Below are positions 1-8,680 of a DNA stretch of 16,157 nucleotides, one piece after another. The notes beneath the pieces were generated by a model, which was not told the origin of the DNA, made no database searches, and saw nothing but the letters and a program-made list of their open reading frames with translations. Location of the stretch: positions 1-16,157 of the forward strand of contig USCH01000037.1 of NCBI GenBank assembly GCA_900553175.1, given 5' to 3'. A program made the translations under genes and the position numbers. Every line of letters begins with the position of its first letter. Position 1 is the first letter of the stretch. Origin of the DNA: an uncultured Alistipes sp. (GTDB lineage: Bacteria > Bacteroidota > Bacteroidia > Bacteroidales > Rikenellaceae).

Positions 1-90
1 TGTATTGTTAGAGTCCTGACTACTTCTATTTCCTAAAGGAAATTGACAGATAAATACTACATTTCTTTTCTCTCAAATATAACCAGTAAT

Positions 91-132
91 TCAAAGAACC
101 TCGTTGAAAAAACCTCGCATTTTGTGATGCGA
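91..132 (-). promoter_or_regulatory. Putative rRNA leader elements (boxA-like motif and small hairpin)
   Basis: Downstream of the proximal minus-strand promoter the transcript would contain a 6-bp hairpin (115-120 paired with 127-132) and then GGTTCTTTGA (91-100, minus strand). That motif resembles the GTTCTTTGA element commonly found in Bacteroidetes 16S leaders and is loosely like the E. coli boxA antiterminator. The identification rests on remembered similarity; the 16S gene is not in the window. Confidence 0.4.
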
Positions 133-140
133 AAGGACTG

Positions 141-172
141 CAAAGATAAGCGATCTTTTTCAATCCTGCAAA
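141..172 (-). promoter_or_regulatory. Minus-strand promoter, proximal copy (probable rRNA operon promoter)
   Basis: Read on the minus strand this is TTTG (169-172), a 20-base spacer, then TATCTTTG (141-148). It matches the Bacteroidetes housekeeping sigma consensus TTTG-N19-21-TAnnTTTG. Transcription would start near 134 and run left out of the window. The surrounding sequence resembles the second copy at 289-326. No open reading frame of note follows it, which fits a stable-RNA operon. The rRNA assignment is inference. Confidence 0.65.
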
Positions 173-290
173 TATTTTTTCAAGAACTTTGCGTTTTTTT
201 TCAAAAACCCGCGTCTTCATCGAACCTGAAGCTCCTTTACTGTAAACTTCCGATCTTTGTAAGAACCCGTGTTTTTCTCAAACGCGGATG

Positions 291-321
291 CAAAGGTAGG
301 GACTTTTTCCGAACCTGCAAA
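291..321 (-). promoter_or_regulatory. Minus-strand promoter, distal copy (probable rRNA operon promoter)
   Basis: On the minus strand: TTTG (318-321), a 19-base spacer, then TACCTTTG (291-298), a full match to the Bacteroidetes consensus. It lies exactly 150 bp upstream of the proximal copy and shares flanking sequence with it. Tandem strong promoters of this kind are usual before rRNA operons. The operon itself lies outside the window. Confidence 0.65.
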
Positions 322-360
322 TATTTCGGCATCTTTTTTTCGAAAAAAGTTAAAAAAATA

Positions 361-470
361 CGAAAAACAGCCCCCGAAAGGGGTTGCACCTATATATATT
401 ATAAACAGCCCGCCGACAACGGCGAGAGGCCGGAGGCCCGGCACACCGATCCGGCCGATCCCGGGCAAAA
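361..470. other. Non-coding spacer between the divergent transcription units
   Basis: No gene is visible. The stretch holds a small hairpin with a GAAA tetraloop (372-375 paired with 380-383), an alternating T/A run near 391-403, and then GC-rich sequence. It separates the minus-strand promoters from the lspA promoter. Confidence 0.4.
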
Positions 471-480
471 CGCAAACAAG

Positions 481-512
481 TTTGCTTTTGCGCCCGGCAT
501 GCACTATCTTTG
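481..512 (+). promoter_or_regulatory. lspA promoter
   Basis: TTTG (481-484), a 20-base spacer, then TATCTTTG (505-512) fits the Bacteroidetes consensus. The start would be near 519, leaving a leader of only about 11 bases before the ATG at 530. The TTTG box lies inside a perfect palindrome, GCAAAC-AA-GTTTGC (472-485). That palindrome recurs in diverged form in the repeat array upstream of the nucleoside kinase gene. Confidence 0.75.
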
Positions 513-529
513 CCAGCAAATCGGAAAAG

Positions 530-1141
530 ATGAACCTCAAAAAGATTTCGCTGCTCGTCCTGCTGCTCGTCGTGGCGGACCAGGCACTCAAAATCTGGGT
601 CAAGACCCACATGCACCTCGACGAAGCGATCGTGGTGTTCCCCGACTGGTTCCAGCTGCGCTTCATCGAAAACAACGGGGCGGCATTCGGCATGCACATC
701 GCCTCGCGCGGCGGCTTCGACTGGGGCAAGCTGGCGCTGGGACTCTTCCGCATCGCCATGGTCGGCGCCGTCGGCTGGTTCATCGTCCGGCTCGCAGGCA
801 AAAAAGAGACCCCGAAAGGCGTGCTCGTCGGGCTGGCGCTCATTCTGGCCGGAGCTCTGGGCAACATCCTCGACAGCGCTTTCTACGGGCTGATCTTCTC
901 GGAGTCGACGCCCTGGACGGTAGCCCGGGCGGGCGGACACTACGCCGGATTCATGATGGGCAAAGTCGTGGACATGTTCTATTTTCCGCTCTTCCGGTGG
1001 GACGGCGTTCCCGGATTCCTGCGGTTCCTGGTCGACAGCAACAACTATTTCTTCGGCGCCATCTTCAATCTGGCCGATGCCTACATCTCGGTAGCCGTAG
1101 TCTATCTGCTTCTGTTTCAGCATAAATTCTTCAACAAGTAG
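530..1141 (+). CDS. lspA: Lipoprotein signal peptidase (signal peptidase II)
   Basis: Inner-membrane aspartyl protease that removes signal peptides from diacylglyceryl-modified prolipoproteins, the second step of lipoprotein maturation. The product is 203 aa. Family blocks are in order: VADQ (residues 15-18), NNGAAFG (48-54), GNILDS (111-116), VVDMF (146-150) and FNLADAYI (179-186). By family alignment D148 and D183 are the catalytic pair. Hydrophobic segments lie near 5-17, 67-89, 97-115 and 184-197. A longer insertion sits between the GN and VVD blocks (about 120-145), as I recall for Bacteroidetes members. The reading frame stays open upstream to 269, but the ATG at 530 is chosen because a promoter ends just before it and family homology begins there. 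It is probably monocistronic. Confidence 0.95.
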   Translation: MNLKKISLLVLLLVVADQALKIWVKTHMHLDEAIVVFPDWFQLRFIENNGAAFGMHIASRGGFDWGKLALGLFRIAMVGAVGWFIVRLAGKKETPKGVLVGLALILAGALGNILDSAFYGLIFSESTPWTVARAGGHYAGFMMGKVVDMFYFPLFRWDGVPGFLRFLVDSNNYFFGAIFNLADAYISVAVVYLLLFQHKFFNK

Positions 1142-1160
1142 ATTTTTTCGCAAAAAAAGG

Positions 1161-1190
1161 TTGGTGTTTCAGAAAAAAGTGTTACTTTTG
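1161..1190 (+). promoter_or_regulatory. tRNA-Leu promoter
   Basis: TTG (1161-1163), 19 bases, then TACTTTTG (1183-1190), about 20 bases before the tRNA. It matches the Bacteroidetes -33/-7 pattern, although the -33 box is GTTG rather than TTTG. Confidence 0.6.
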
Positions 1191-1210
1191 CACACCGCAA
1201 TTCCGAAAAT

Positions 1211-1292
1211 GCCCAGGTGGCGGAATAGGTAGACGCGCACGTTTCAGGTGCGTGTGCCGCAAGGCGTGCAGGTTCGATTCCTGTCCTGGGCA
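1211..1292 (+). tRNA. tRNA-Leu (anticodon CAG)
   Basis: An 82-base class II tRNA. The acceptor stem GCCCAGG pairs with CCTGGGC, with discriminator A. The D-arm has the usual leucine form (TGGCGGAATAGGTAGACGC). The anticodon loop TTCAGGT sits on a 5-bp stem (CACGT/GCGTG) and gives anticodon CAG, reading CTG. The long variable arm contains a GCC/GGC hairpin around GCAA, and the T loop is TTCGATT. CCA is not encoded and would be added after transcription. CTG appears common in the surrounding GC-rich genes. Confidence 0.96.
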
Positions 1293-1298
1293 CTGGAG

Positions 1299-1337
1299 AC
1301 CCCGCAGAACGCAAGTTCAGCGGGGTTTTGCTTTTCA
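1299..1337 (+). terminator. Rho-independent terminator after tRNA-Leu
   Basis: Stem ACCCCGC (1299-1305) pairs with GCGGGGT (1320-1326), then an A-A mismatch, then GAAC/GTTC closing a GCAA loop (1311-1314). It is followed by TTTTGCTTTTC. It begins 6 bases after the tRNA. Confidence 0.85.
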
Positions 1338-1504
1338 TGGCAATCGGAGCCACTCCGGCCCGCAGCCTGCCGCCGCCCCGCCAGGCGTTCCGCACCGGAC
1401 GAGCCGCACTCCGGAGCGGCCGACGCAACCCCGGCAGACACTCGTTCGCAAACGGGCCGGAATCCGGCCCGATCCGAGCCATGACGCAAGCCGGATGCGC
1501 TCCC
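1338..1504. other. GC-rich non-coding stretch
   Basis: No credible gene. Short open frames cross it on both strands, but they run into the tRNA or the repeat array and show no recognisable protein pattern. One tight palindrome is present, GGGCCGGA-A-TCCGGCCC (1454-1470). Confidence 0.45.
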
Positions 1505-1525
1505 GCCCTGCAAAACGCAAATAAA

Positions 1526-1558
1526 TTTGGCTTTGCACCTAACTTATTCGTATCTTTG
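1526..1558 (+). promoter_or_regulatory. Promoter-like motif in repeat unit 1
   Basis: TTTG (1526-1529), 21 bases, then TATCTTTG (1551-1558). It fits the Bacteroidetes consensus at the long end of the spacer range. Confidence 0.5.
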
Positions 1559-1599
1559 GCTGCGCCTTAGATACTTCCGCTCGGCAATGCTCAAATAAA

Positions 1600-1632
1600 T
1601 TTGGCATTGCGCTCAACTTATTCGTATCTTTG
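1600..1632 (+). promoter_or_regulatory. Promoter-like motif in repeat unit 2
   Basis: TTTG (1600-1603), 21 bases, then TATCTTTG (1625-1632). Confidence 0.5.
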
Positions 1633-1673
1633 ACTTCGTCGAAGATACTCCCGCTCGGCAAAATGCAAGCAAG

Positions 1674-1705
1674 TTTGCTTTTGCCCTCGCTTATTCGTAT
1701 CTTTG
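1674..1705 (+). promoter_or_regulatory. Promoter-like motif in repeat unit 3 (best candidate for the kinase operon)
   Basis: TTTG (1674-1677), 20 bases, then TATCTTTG (1698-1705). The spacer is the preferred length, and this is the last unit with both boxes intact. Unit 4 (TATCTTTA, 1772-1779) is closer to the gene but lacks a clear -33 box. Confidence 0.55.
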
Positions 1706-1797
1706 GCTTCGTCGAAGACGTGCGCCTCGGAAAAATGCAAGCAGACTCGCTCGTTTCTCCCGGCTTATTCGTATCTTTACGCATCCAACCCACAGCC

Positions 1798-3471
1798 ATG
1801 AAAGACACCATTGCGGTCATCTGCGAGAACACCGGGCACACGCTCGAAGTCGAAATGGGCACCCCGCTGCTCGAAATCGCGCAGCGGCATCTGCCCGCCG
1901 GCCCCCGCCCCTTTCTCGCCGCCGAGGTGAACAACCGCATCAAGGAGCTCAGCTACAAAGTATACACGCCCGTCTCGGTCCGCTTCGTCGACATCACGTC
2001 GTATCCCGGCAGCCGCGTCTACCAGCGCACGGCGAAGTTCGTCCTCCAAAAAGCGGTCAGCGAGCTCTATCCCGGCCGGAAGCTGTTCATCCGCCATTCG
2101 CTCGGACGCTGCGGCTTCTACTGCGAAATCGAAGGCATCGACCGTCTGGACGAATGCCGGACCGACGCGCTCGCCCGCCGCATGCGGGAGATCGCCGCGG
2201 CCGACTTCCCCATCCGGCGGCAGCGGATGCTCACCTCGGAGGTGCGCGCACGCTACGCGGAACGGGGCTTCGACGACAAGATCGCCCTGCTCGACACGCG
2301 GCCGCAGCTCTACAGCGTCCTCTACACGCTCGACGACACGATCGGATACTTCTACGGACCGATGGCCCCCTCGTCGGGTTACGTCACCCTCTTCGGCCTC
2401 TCGCCCTACTACAACGGGTTCTACCTGGCCCTGCCCCTGCGCGAGGCACCCGACACGCTTCGGCCCGATGTCGAGCAGCAGAAGATGTTCGGCATTTTCC
2501 AGGAATACCAGTCGTGGGTGCGGCTCATGGGCGTGCCGACCGTGGGCGCCGTCAACGCCAAGGTCCTCGCCGGCGATGCCGGAGGCATGATCCAGCTGGC
2601 CGAAGCGTTCCACGAGCGCAAATTCGCCTGGGTGGCCGACACCATCCGCGAGGCCAACCTCACGCGCGGCACCCGCATGGTGCTCATTTCGGGCCCCTCG
2701 TCGAGCGGCAAGACCACCTCGGCCAAGCGGCTGGGCATCCAGCTGGGCGTGCTGGGGCTGAAACCCGTCATGATCTCGCTGGACGACTACTTCGTCGAGC
2801 GGGAGAAGACCCCGCGCGACGAAAACGGCGACTACGACTTCGAAGCGCTCGAAGCCATCGACCTGGAGCTCTTCAACGACCACCTGCGGCGTCTGACGGC
2901 CGGCGAAAGCGTCGACATTCCGCGCTACGACTTCATCACCGGCCGACGCATGTGGCACCACCATCCGCTGACGCTCGACGAGCGGTCGATCCTCATCGTC
3001 GAGGGCATCCACGGGCTCAATCCGCGGCTCACCCCCTCGATCCCCGACACACAGAAGCTGCGCATCTACATCTCGTGCTTCACGTCGGTGGCCATGGACG
3101 ATCTCTCGCGCATCGCCACCACCGACAACCGGCTGCTGCGCCGCCTGGTGCGCGACTACACGCAGCGCGGCTACGACGCCACGGCCACCCTCTCGCGCTG
3201 GGCGAGCGTCCGCCGGGGCGAGGAGAAGCACATCTTCCCCTACCAGGAGAACGCCGACGTGATGCTCAACTCGTCGCTTTTCTACGAGATTTCGGTGCTG
3301 CGGCCCTACGCCGAGAAGATCCTGCGCGAAGTGCCCGACACGATCCCCGAATACGACGAAGCGCGGCGCATGCTCCGCTTCCTCGACCGGTTCATCCCCG
3401 TGCCGCCCGACGAAATTCCGCCCACGTCGATCCTGCGCGAATTCATCGGCGGCAGCAGCTTCAAATACTGA
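1798..3471 (+). CDS. Nucleoside kinase with N-terminal TGS/ThrRS-like domains
   Basis: A 557-aa fusion protein known mainly from Bacteroidetes and often annotated as uridine kinase. Residues 1-66 look like a TGS domain. About 68-220 resembles the second additional domain of threonyl-tRNA synthetase. About 290-500 is a P-loop uridine kinase/phosphoribulokinase domain with Walker A GPSSSGKT (299-306), followed by SLDDYF and IVEGIHGLN. The kinase part is expected to phosphorylate a nucleoside from ATP or GTP; the actual substrate and the role of the tRNA-synthetase-like part are unknown to me. The ATG at 1798 is chosen because the TGS homology begins there. The frame is open back to 1630, but that part only translates the repeat array. 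The GH10 gene follows after 23 bases. Confidence 0.88.
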   Translation: MKDTIAVICENTGHTLEVEMGTPLLEIAQRHLPAGPRPFLAAEVNNRIKELSYKVYTPVSVRFVDITSYPGSRVYQRTAKFVLQKAVSELYPGRKLFIRHSLGRCGFYCEIEGIDRLDECRTDALARRMREIAAADFPIRRQRMLTSEVRARYAERGFDDKIALLDTRPQLYSVLYTLDDTIGYFYGPMAPSSGYVTLFGLSPYYNGFYLALPLREAPDTLRPDVEQQKMFGIFQEYQSWVRLMGVPTVGAVNAKVLAGDAGGMIQLAEAFHERKFAWVADTIREANLTRGTRMVLISGPSSSGKTTSAKRLGIQLGVLGLKPVMISLDDYFVEREKTPRDENGDYDFEALEAIDLELFNDHLRRLTAGESVDIPRYDFITGRRMWHHHPLTLDERSILIVEGIHGLNPRLTPSIPDTQKLRIYISCFTSVAMDDLSRIATTDNRLLRRLVRDYTQRGYDATATLSRWASVRRGEEKHIFPYQENADVMLNSSLFYEISVLRPYAEKILREVPDTIPEYDEARRMLRFLDRFIPVPPDEIPPTSILREFIGGSSFKY

Positions 3472-3494
3472 TTCCGAAGCCCCAATACCGAACC

Positions 3495-5021
3495 ATGAAA
3501 AAAGCTCTTCCGATCATAGCCGTGCTCTGCACGATTTCCGGCGCCGCCGCTCAAAATCCGATTCCGCGATCCATGCAGGAGGACTCCTGTTCGTACATGA
3601 GCGCCGCCTACTGGGAACAATGGAACCCCGAAGAGCAGGCGCGCATCGACCGCGACATCGACCGGTACCGCAAGGCCGACGCCCGGATCGAGATTCCGGA
3701 CATCGCCGCGGGGACGGAGGTCGAAATCGAACAGCTGTCGCACGACTTCGTTTTCGGAGCGCACATCTTCAACTACGATCAATTGGGCCGGACCGAGTAC
3801 AACGACCGCTACAAGGAGCTGTTCGGCACGCTGTTCAACTCGGCGACCGTCGCATTCTACTGGAAAAAATTCGAGATGCGCCCCGGAGAGCGGCGGTTCC
3901 GCGGCACGTACGAAGATTCCGAGGCTTTCTGGAATGCCCAGCAGCACCCCAACGAGCTTCCCCACTGGCGCCGTCCGGCGACCGATCCCGTGGTCGAGTT
4001 CTGCGAAAGCAAGGGCATCCGCATCCACGGCCACACGCTCATCTGGAACAACCGGCGCTGGCACCTGCCCGAATGGCTCGCGGAGTGCATGACCGAGAGC
4101 GAACGGGCCCGGTGGCAGCAGCTGCTCGCCCCCTCCGGCGACGGCACCGGACCGAACGGCTACGCCCGCGCGGACCTCGACAAGCTGGAAAGTCTGTTCG
4201 CACACTATGCCGACACGCTGCGACGGCTCTGCGACGAGCGCATCCGCACGATCGCCGAACACTACGGGGAGCGGATCGACAGCTGGGACGTCGTCAACGA
4301 AAGCGCCTCCGACTGGGAGCGGGGGCGCCTCATGCCCGGACGGAAGCTGTGCAAAAGCGGGTCCGTCCTGATGCCCGGCGACTATCCCTACCGCGCGCTC
4401 AAGAGCGCCGAGCGGTATTTTCCCGCAGGCGTCAAGCTCAACATCAACGACTACCTCCGCCGTCCGCCCTATGCCGAACAGGTCGAATCGCTTCTCGAAC
4501 GCGGCTGCAAGATCGACATCATGGGCGTGCAGATGCATCTGTTCCAGCCGCAGGAGTGCCTCGACATCGCCGAGGGCCACGGCAGCCAAACCCCCGAAGA
4601 GGTGCGCCGCTACATCGAATGGCTCTCGGCGCCCGGGCTGCCGCTCCACCTGAGCGAAATCACGATCACCTCGCCCGGCGACGACCGGCGGGAACTCATG
4701 ATCCAGGCGATCATCGCACGCAACCTCTACCGGCTGTGGTTCAGCAGCGAACGGATGATGGGAATCACCTGGTGGAACGTCGTCGACGGTTGCGGAGCCC
4801 CCGGGGAGCCGTCGACTTCGGGCCTCTTCACCCGCGACATGCGCCCCAAACCCGCCTACTACGCCCTCGACGGACTGATCAACGGCGAATGGAAAACCCG
4901 GCTGACCGCCCGGCCCGACCGGGAGGGAGTCCTGCGGTTCCGCGGCTTCCGCGGCAACTACCGTCTGACGTGGACCGATTCCGAAGGAGGCACCCGAACG
5001 CAAGAATATCATCTCCAATAA
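3495..5021 (+). CDS. Secreted glycoside hydrolase family 10 protein (endo-1,4-beta-xylanase-like)
   Basis: A 508-aa protein with a Sec signal peptide, probably cut after AAA (residues 17-19). The GH10 barrel covers roughly 65-480. The acid/base is E269 in WDVVNE, and the likely nucleophile is E388 in HLSEITIT, where the classic form is TELD. GHTLIWNN (canonical GHTLVWH) and a C-terminal KPAYYALDG block support GH10. The changes around the -1 subsite (WNN for WHS, SEITIT for TELDI, WWNVVDG for the usual WG-D) mark it as divergent, so xylan as substrate is only a default. No carbohydrate-binding module, SusC/D pair or lipobox is seen. It lies 23 bases after the nucleoside kinase and 12 before gcvP with no promoter of its own visible, an odd place for a polysaccharide enzyme. 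Confidence 0.87.
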   Translation: MKKALPIIAVLCTISGAAAQNPIPRSMQEDSCSYMSAAYWEQWNPEEQARIDRDIDRYRKADARIEIPDIAAGTEVEIEQLSHDFVFGAHIFNYDQLGRTEYNDRYKELFGTLFNSATVAFYWKKFEMRPGERRFRGTYEDSEAFWNAQQHPNELPHWRRPATDPVVEFCESKGIRIHGHTLIWNNRRWHLPEWLAECMTESERARWQQLLAPSGDGTGPNGYARADLDKLESLFAHYADTLRRLCDERIRTIAEHYGERIDSWDVVNESASDWERGRLMPGRKLCKSGSVLMPGDYPYRALKSAERYFPAGVKLNINDYLRRPPYAEQVESLLERGCKIDIMGVQMHLFQPQECLDIAEGHGSQTPEEVRRYIEWLSAPGLPLHLSEITITSPGDDRRELMIQAIIARNLYRLWFSSERMMGITWWNVVDGCGAPGEPSTSGLFTRDMRPKPAYYALDGLINGEWKTRLTARPDREGVLRFRGFRGNYRLTWTDSEGGTRTQEYHLQ

Positions 5022-5033
5022 ACCGACAAACAC

Positions 5034-7856
<2,823 letters not shown>

Positions 7857-7886
7857 GGCCCGCACGGCGCCGCAGCGCCGAAACAC

Positions 7887-7919
7887 CGTCCGGCGGGGCT
7901 TCGGAAGCCCCGCCGGACG
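7887..7919 (+). terminator. Strong hairpin after gcvP, probable terminator
   Basis: A perfect 15-bp stem (7887-7901 with 7905-7919) and a 3-base CGG loop, 30 bases after the gcvP stop. It lacks a proper T tract on the + strand (AAAACAGG follows). It could end transcription or protect the 3' end of the mRNA. Confidence 0.65.
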
Positions 7920-7934
7920 AAAACAGGAACAAAT

Positions 7935-7965
7935 TTTGGATGCAACCGTTTTTCGACTACCTTTG
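7935..7965 (+). promoter_or_regulatory. Promoter of the FKBP isomerase gene
   Basis: TTTG (7935-7938), 19 bases, then TACCTTTG (7958-7965), a full match to the Bacteroidetes consensus. The leader would be about 15-16 bases and is A-rich just before the ATG at 7988. Confidence 0.8.
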
Positions 7966-7987
7966 TAGACTCTTTAACTGAAAACAC

Positions 7988-8563
7988 ATGAAAGCAGAAC
8001 AGAACAAAATGGTCGGCGTGGACTACAAGCTGACCGTCAACGGTCAGATCGCCGACCAGTCGCGTCCGGGCCAGCCGCTCGAATTCATCTTCGGGACGGG
8101 CATGCTGCTGCCCAAATTCGAGGAGGCCATTCTCGGCAAGGAGCCGGGCGACAAGGTGTCGTTCACGCTCAGCCCCAAGGACGGATACGGCGAGCTGATC
8201 GCCGAAGCGATCGTCGACCTGCCGAAAAACATATTCATGGTGGACGGCAAGGTGGCCGAAGACATCCTCTTCGTGGGTTCGCAGGTGCCGATGAGCGACG
8301 CCCAGGGCAACCGCATGATGGGCATCGTGAAAGAGGTGGGCGAAGAGAGCGTGAAGATGGACTTCAACCACCCGATGGCCGGCAAGACGCTCGACTTCGA
8401 GGTCGAGGTGGTGTCGGTGCGCGACGTGACGCCCGAAGACCTGCAGGGCCACTGCTCGTGCGGCTCGTGCGGCGGCGACCATGAATGCGGCGACGGCTGC
8501 GGTCACGACGGCTGCCACGACGGCGGCTGCGGCTGCGGCGACGGACACTGCGACTGCCATTGA
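7988..8563 (+). CDS. FKBP-type peptidyl-prolyl isomerase, SlyD-like, with metal-binding tail
   Basis: A 191-aa cytoplasmic protein with no signal peptide. It has the SlyD arrangement: a short FKBP domain (about 1-68 and 129-147) interrupted by an insert-in-flap chaperone domain (about 69-128). FKBP landmarks are VDYKLTVNGQ near the start, FGTGMLLPKFEEAILG and DGYGE. The role expected from the family is prolyl isomerisation plus folding assistance. Residues 155-191 form a tail with 10 Cys and 6 His in 37 residues, spaced by Gly and Asp. It is comparable to the Ni/Zn-binding tail of E. coli SlyD but unusually rich in Cys. The gene has its own promoter and is followed by hairpins. A metallochaperone role is possible, but no nickel enzyme is seen nearby. 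Confidence 0.93.
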   Translation: MKAEQNKMVGVDYKLTVNGQIADQSRPGQPLEFIFGTGMLLPKFEEAILGKEPGDKVSFTLSPKDGYGELIAEAIVDLPKNIFMVDGKVAEDILFVGSQVPMSDAQGNRMMGIVKEVGEESVKMDFNHPMAGKTLDFEVEVVSVRDVTPEDLQGHCSCGSCGGDHECGDGCGHDGCHDGGCGCGDGHCDCH

Positions 8564-8638
8564 GCGAAAGTCCCGCGGGACCTCGCCAGACGATGAAAGG
8601 CGGAAGGTGAAGCGCAAACGGTTCTCCTTTCGCCTTTC
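8564..8638 (+). terminator. Two hairpins after the FKBP gene
   Basis: The first is the perfect palindrome GTCCCGCGGGAC (8570-8581), extended by GCGA/TCGC (8564-8567 with 8583-8586). The second is a 13-bp stem with one G-T pair (8595-8607 with 8626-8638) and an 18-base loop. Neither is followed by a T tract. They could terminate the FKBP transcript or attenuate read-through into the kinase gene. No promoter is visible before the kinase gene. Confidence 0.5.
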
Positions 8639-8680
8639 CGCGTCTCTCCGGTCCGCATCCGCACCCCTACCCTCCGCACC

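Larger units (their letters stand above)
139..326. repeat. Two diverged direct copies of an rRNA-promoter-like element
   Basis: Copy one (139-180) and copy two (289-326) share TGCAAAGnTA, then CTTTTTC, then CCTGCAAATATTT, at a 150-bp offset. Each carries a complete minus-strand promoter. The 1-360 stretch is strikingly AT-rich next to the GC-rich coding DNA that follows, and I see no credible gene in it. Confidence 0.6.
1505..1790 (+). repeat. Four tandem ~74-bp repeats with promoter-like motifs
   Basis: Approximate units are 1505-1579, 1580-1654, 1655-1724 and 1725-1790 (the last is truncated). Each contains TTATTCGTATCTTT, with TATCTTT starting at 1551, 1625, 1698 and 1772, so the spacing is 74, 73 and 74. 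Units 1-3 also carry a TTTG box inside an imperfect palindrome of the type GCAAAYAARTTTGC. Units 1 and 2 have an inverted pair, GTATCT(T)...(A)AGATAC, spanning 1550-1574 and 1624-1648. Unit 4 has lost the TTTG box and ends in TATCTTTA. The array stops 8 bases before the nucleoside kinase start codon. Confidence 0.85.

Noticed and set aside
26..220. Small 64-codon minus-strand frame
   Set aside because: It covers the proximal promoter and leader of the probable rRNA operon; Lys/Phe-rich translation of AT-rich DNA.
43..1125. 360-codon + frame overlapping lspA
   Set aside because: It runs through the AT-rich promoter region, then becomes an Arg/Pro-rich shadow of lspA in another frame.
1244..1570. 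Several small frames over and after the tRNA
   Set aside because: They overlap the tRNA and its terminator on both strands, and none has a promoter, plausible start context or protein-like pattern.
1505..1790. CRISPR array
   Set aside because: The repeats are contiguous, diverged 74-bp units with no unique spacers, and no cas genes are near.
1630..1797. N-terminal extension of the nucleoside kinase
   Set aside because: In frame, but it translates repeat units and lies upstream of or inside the promoter motifs; TGS homology starts at 1798.
8450..8560. Frameshift artefact producing the Cys/His tail
   Set aside because: The frame is continuous with the FKBP domain, and SlyD proteins are known to end in metal-binding tails.
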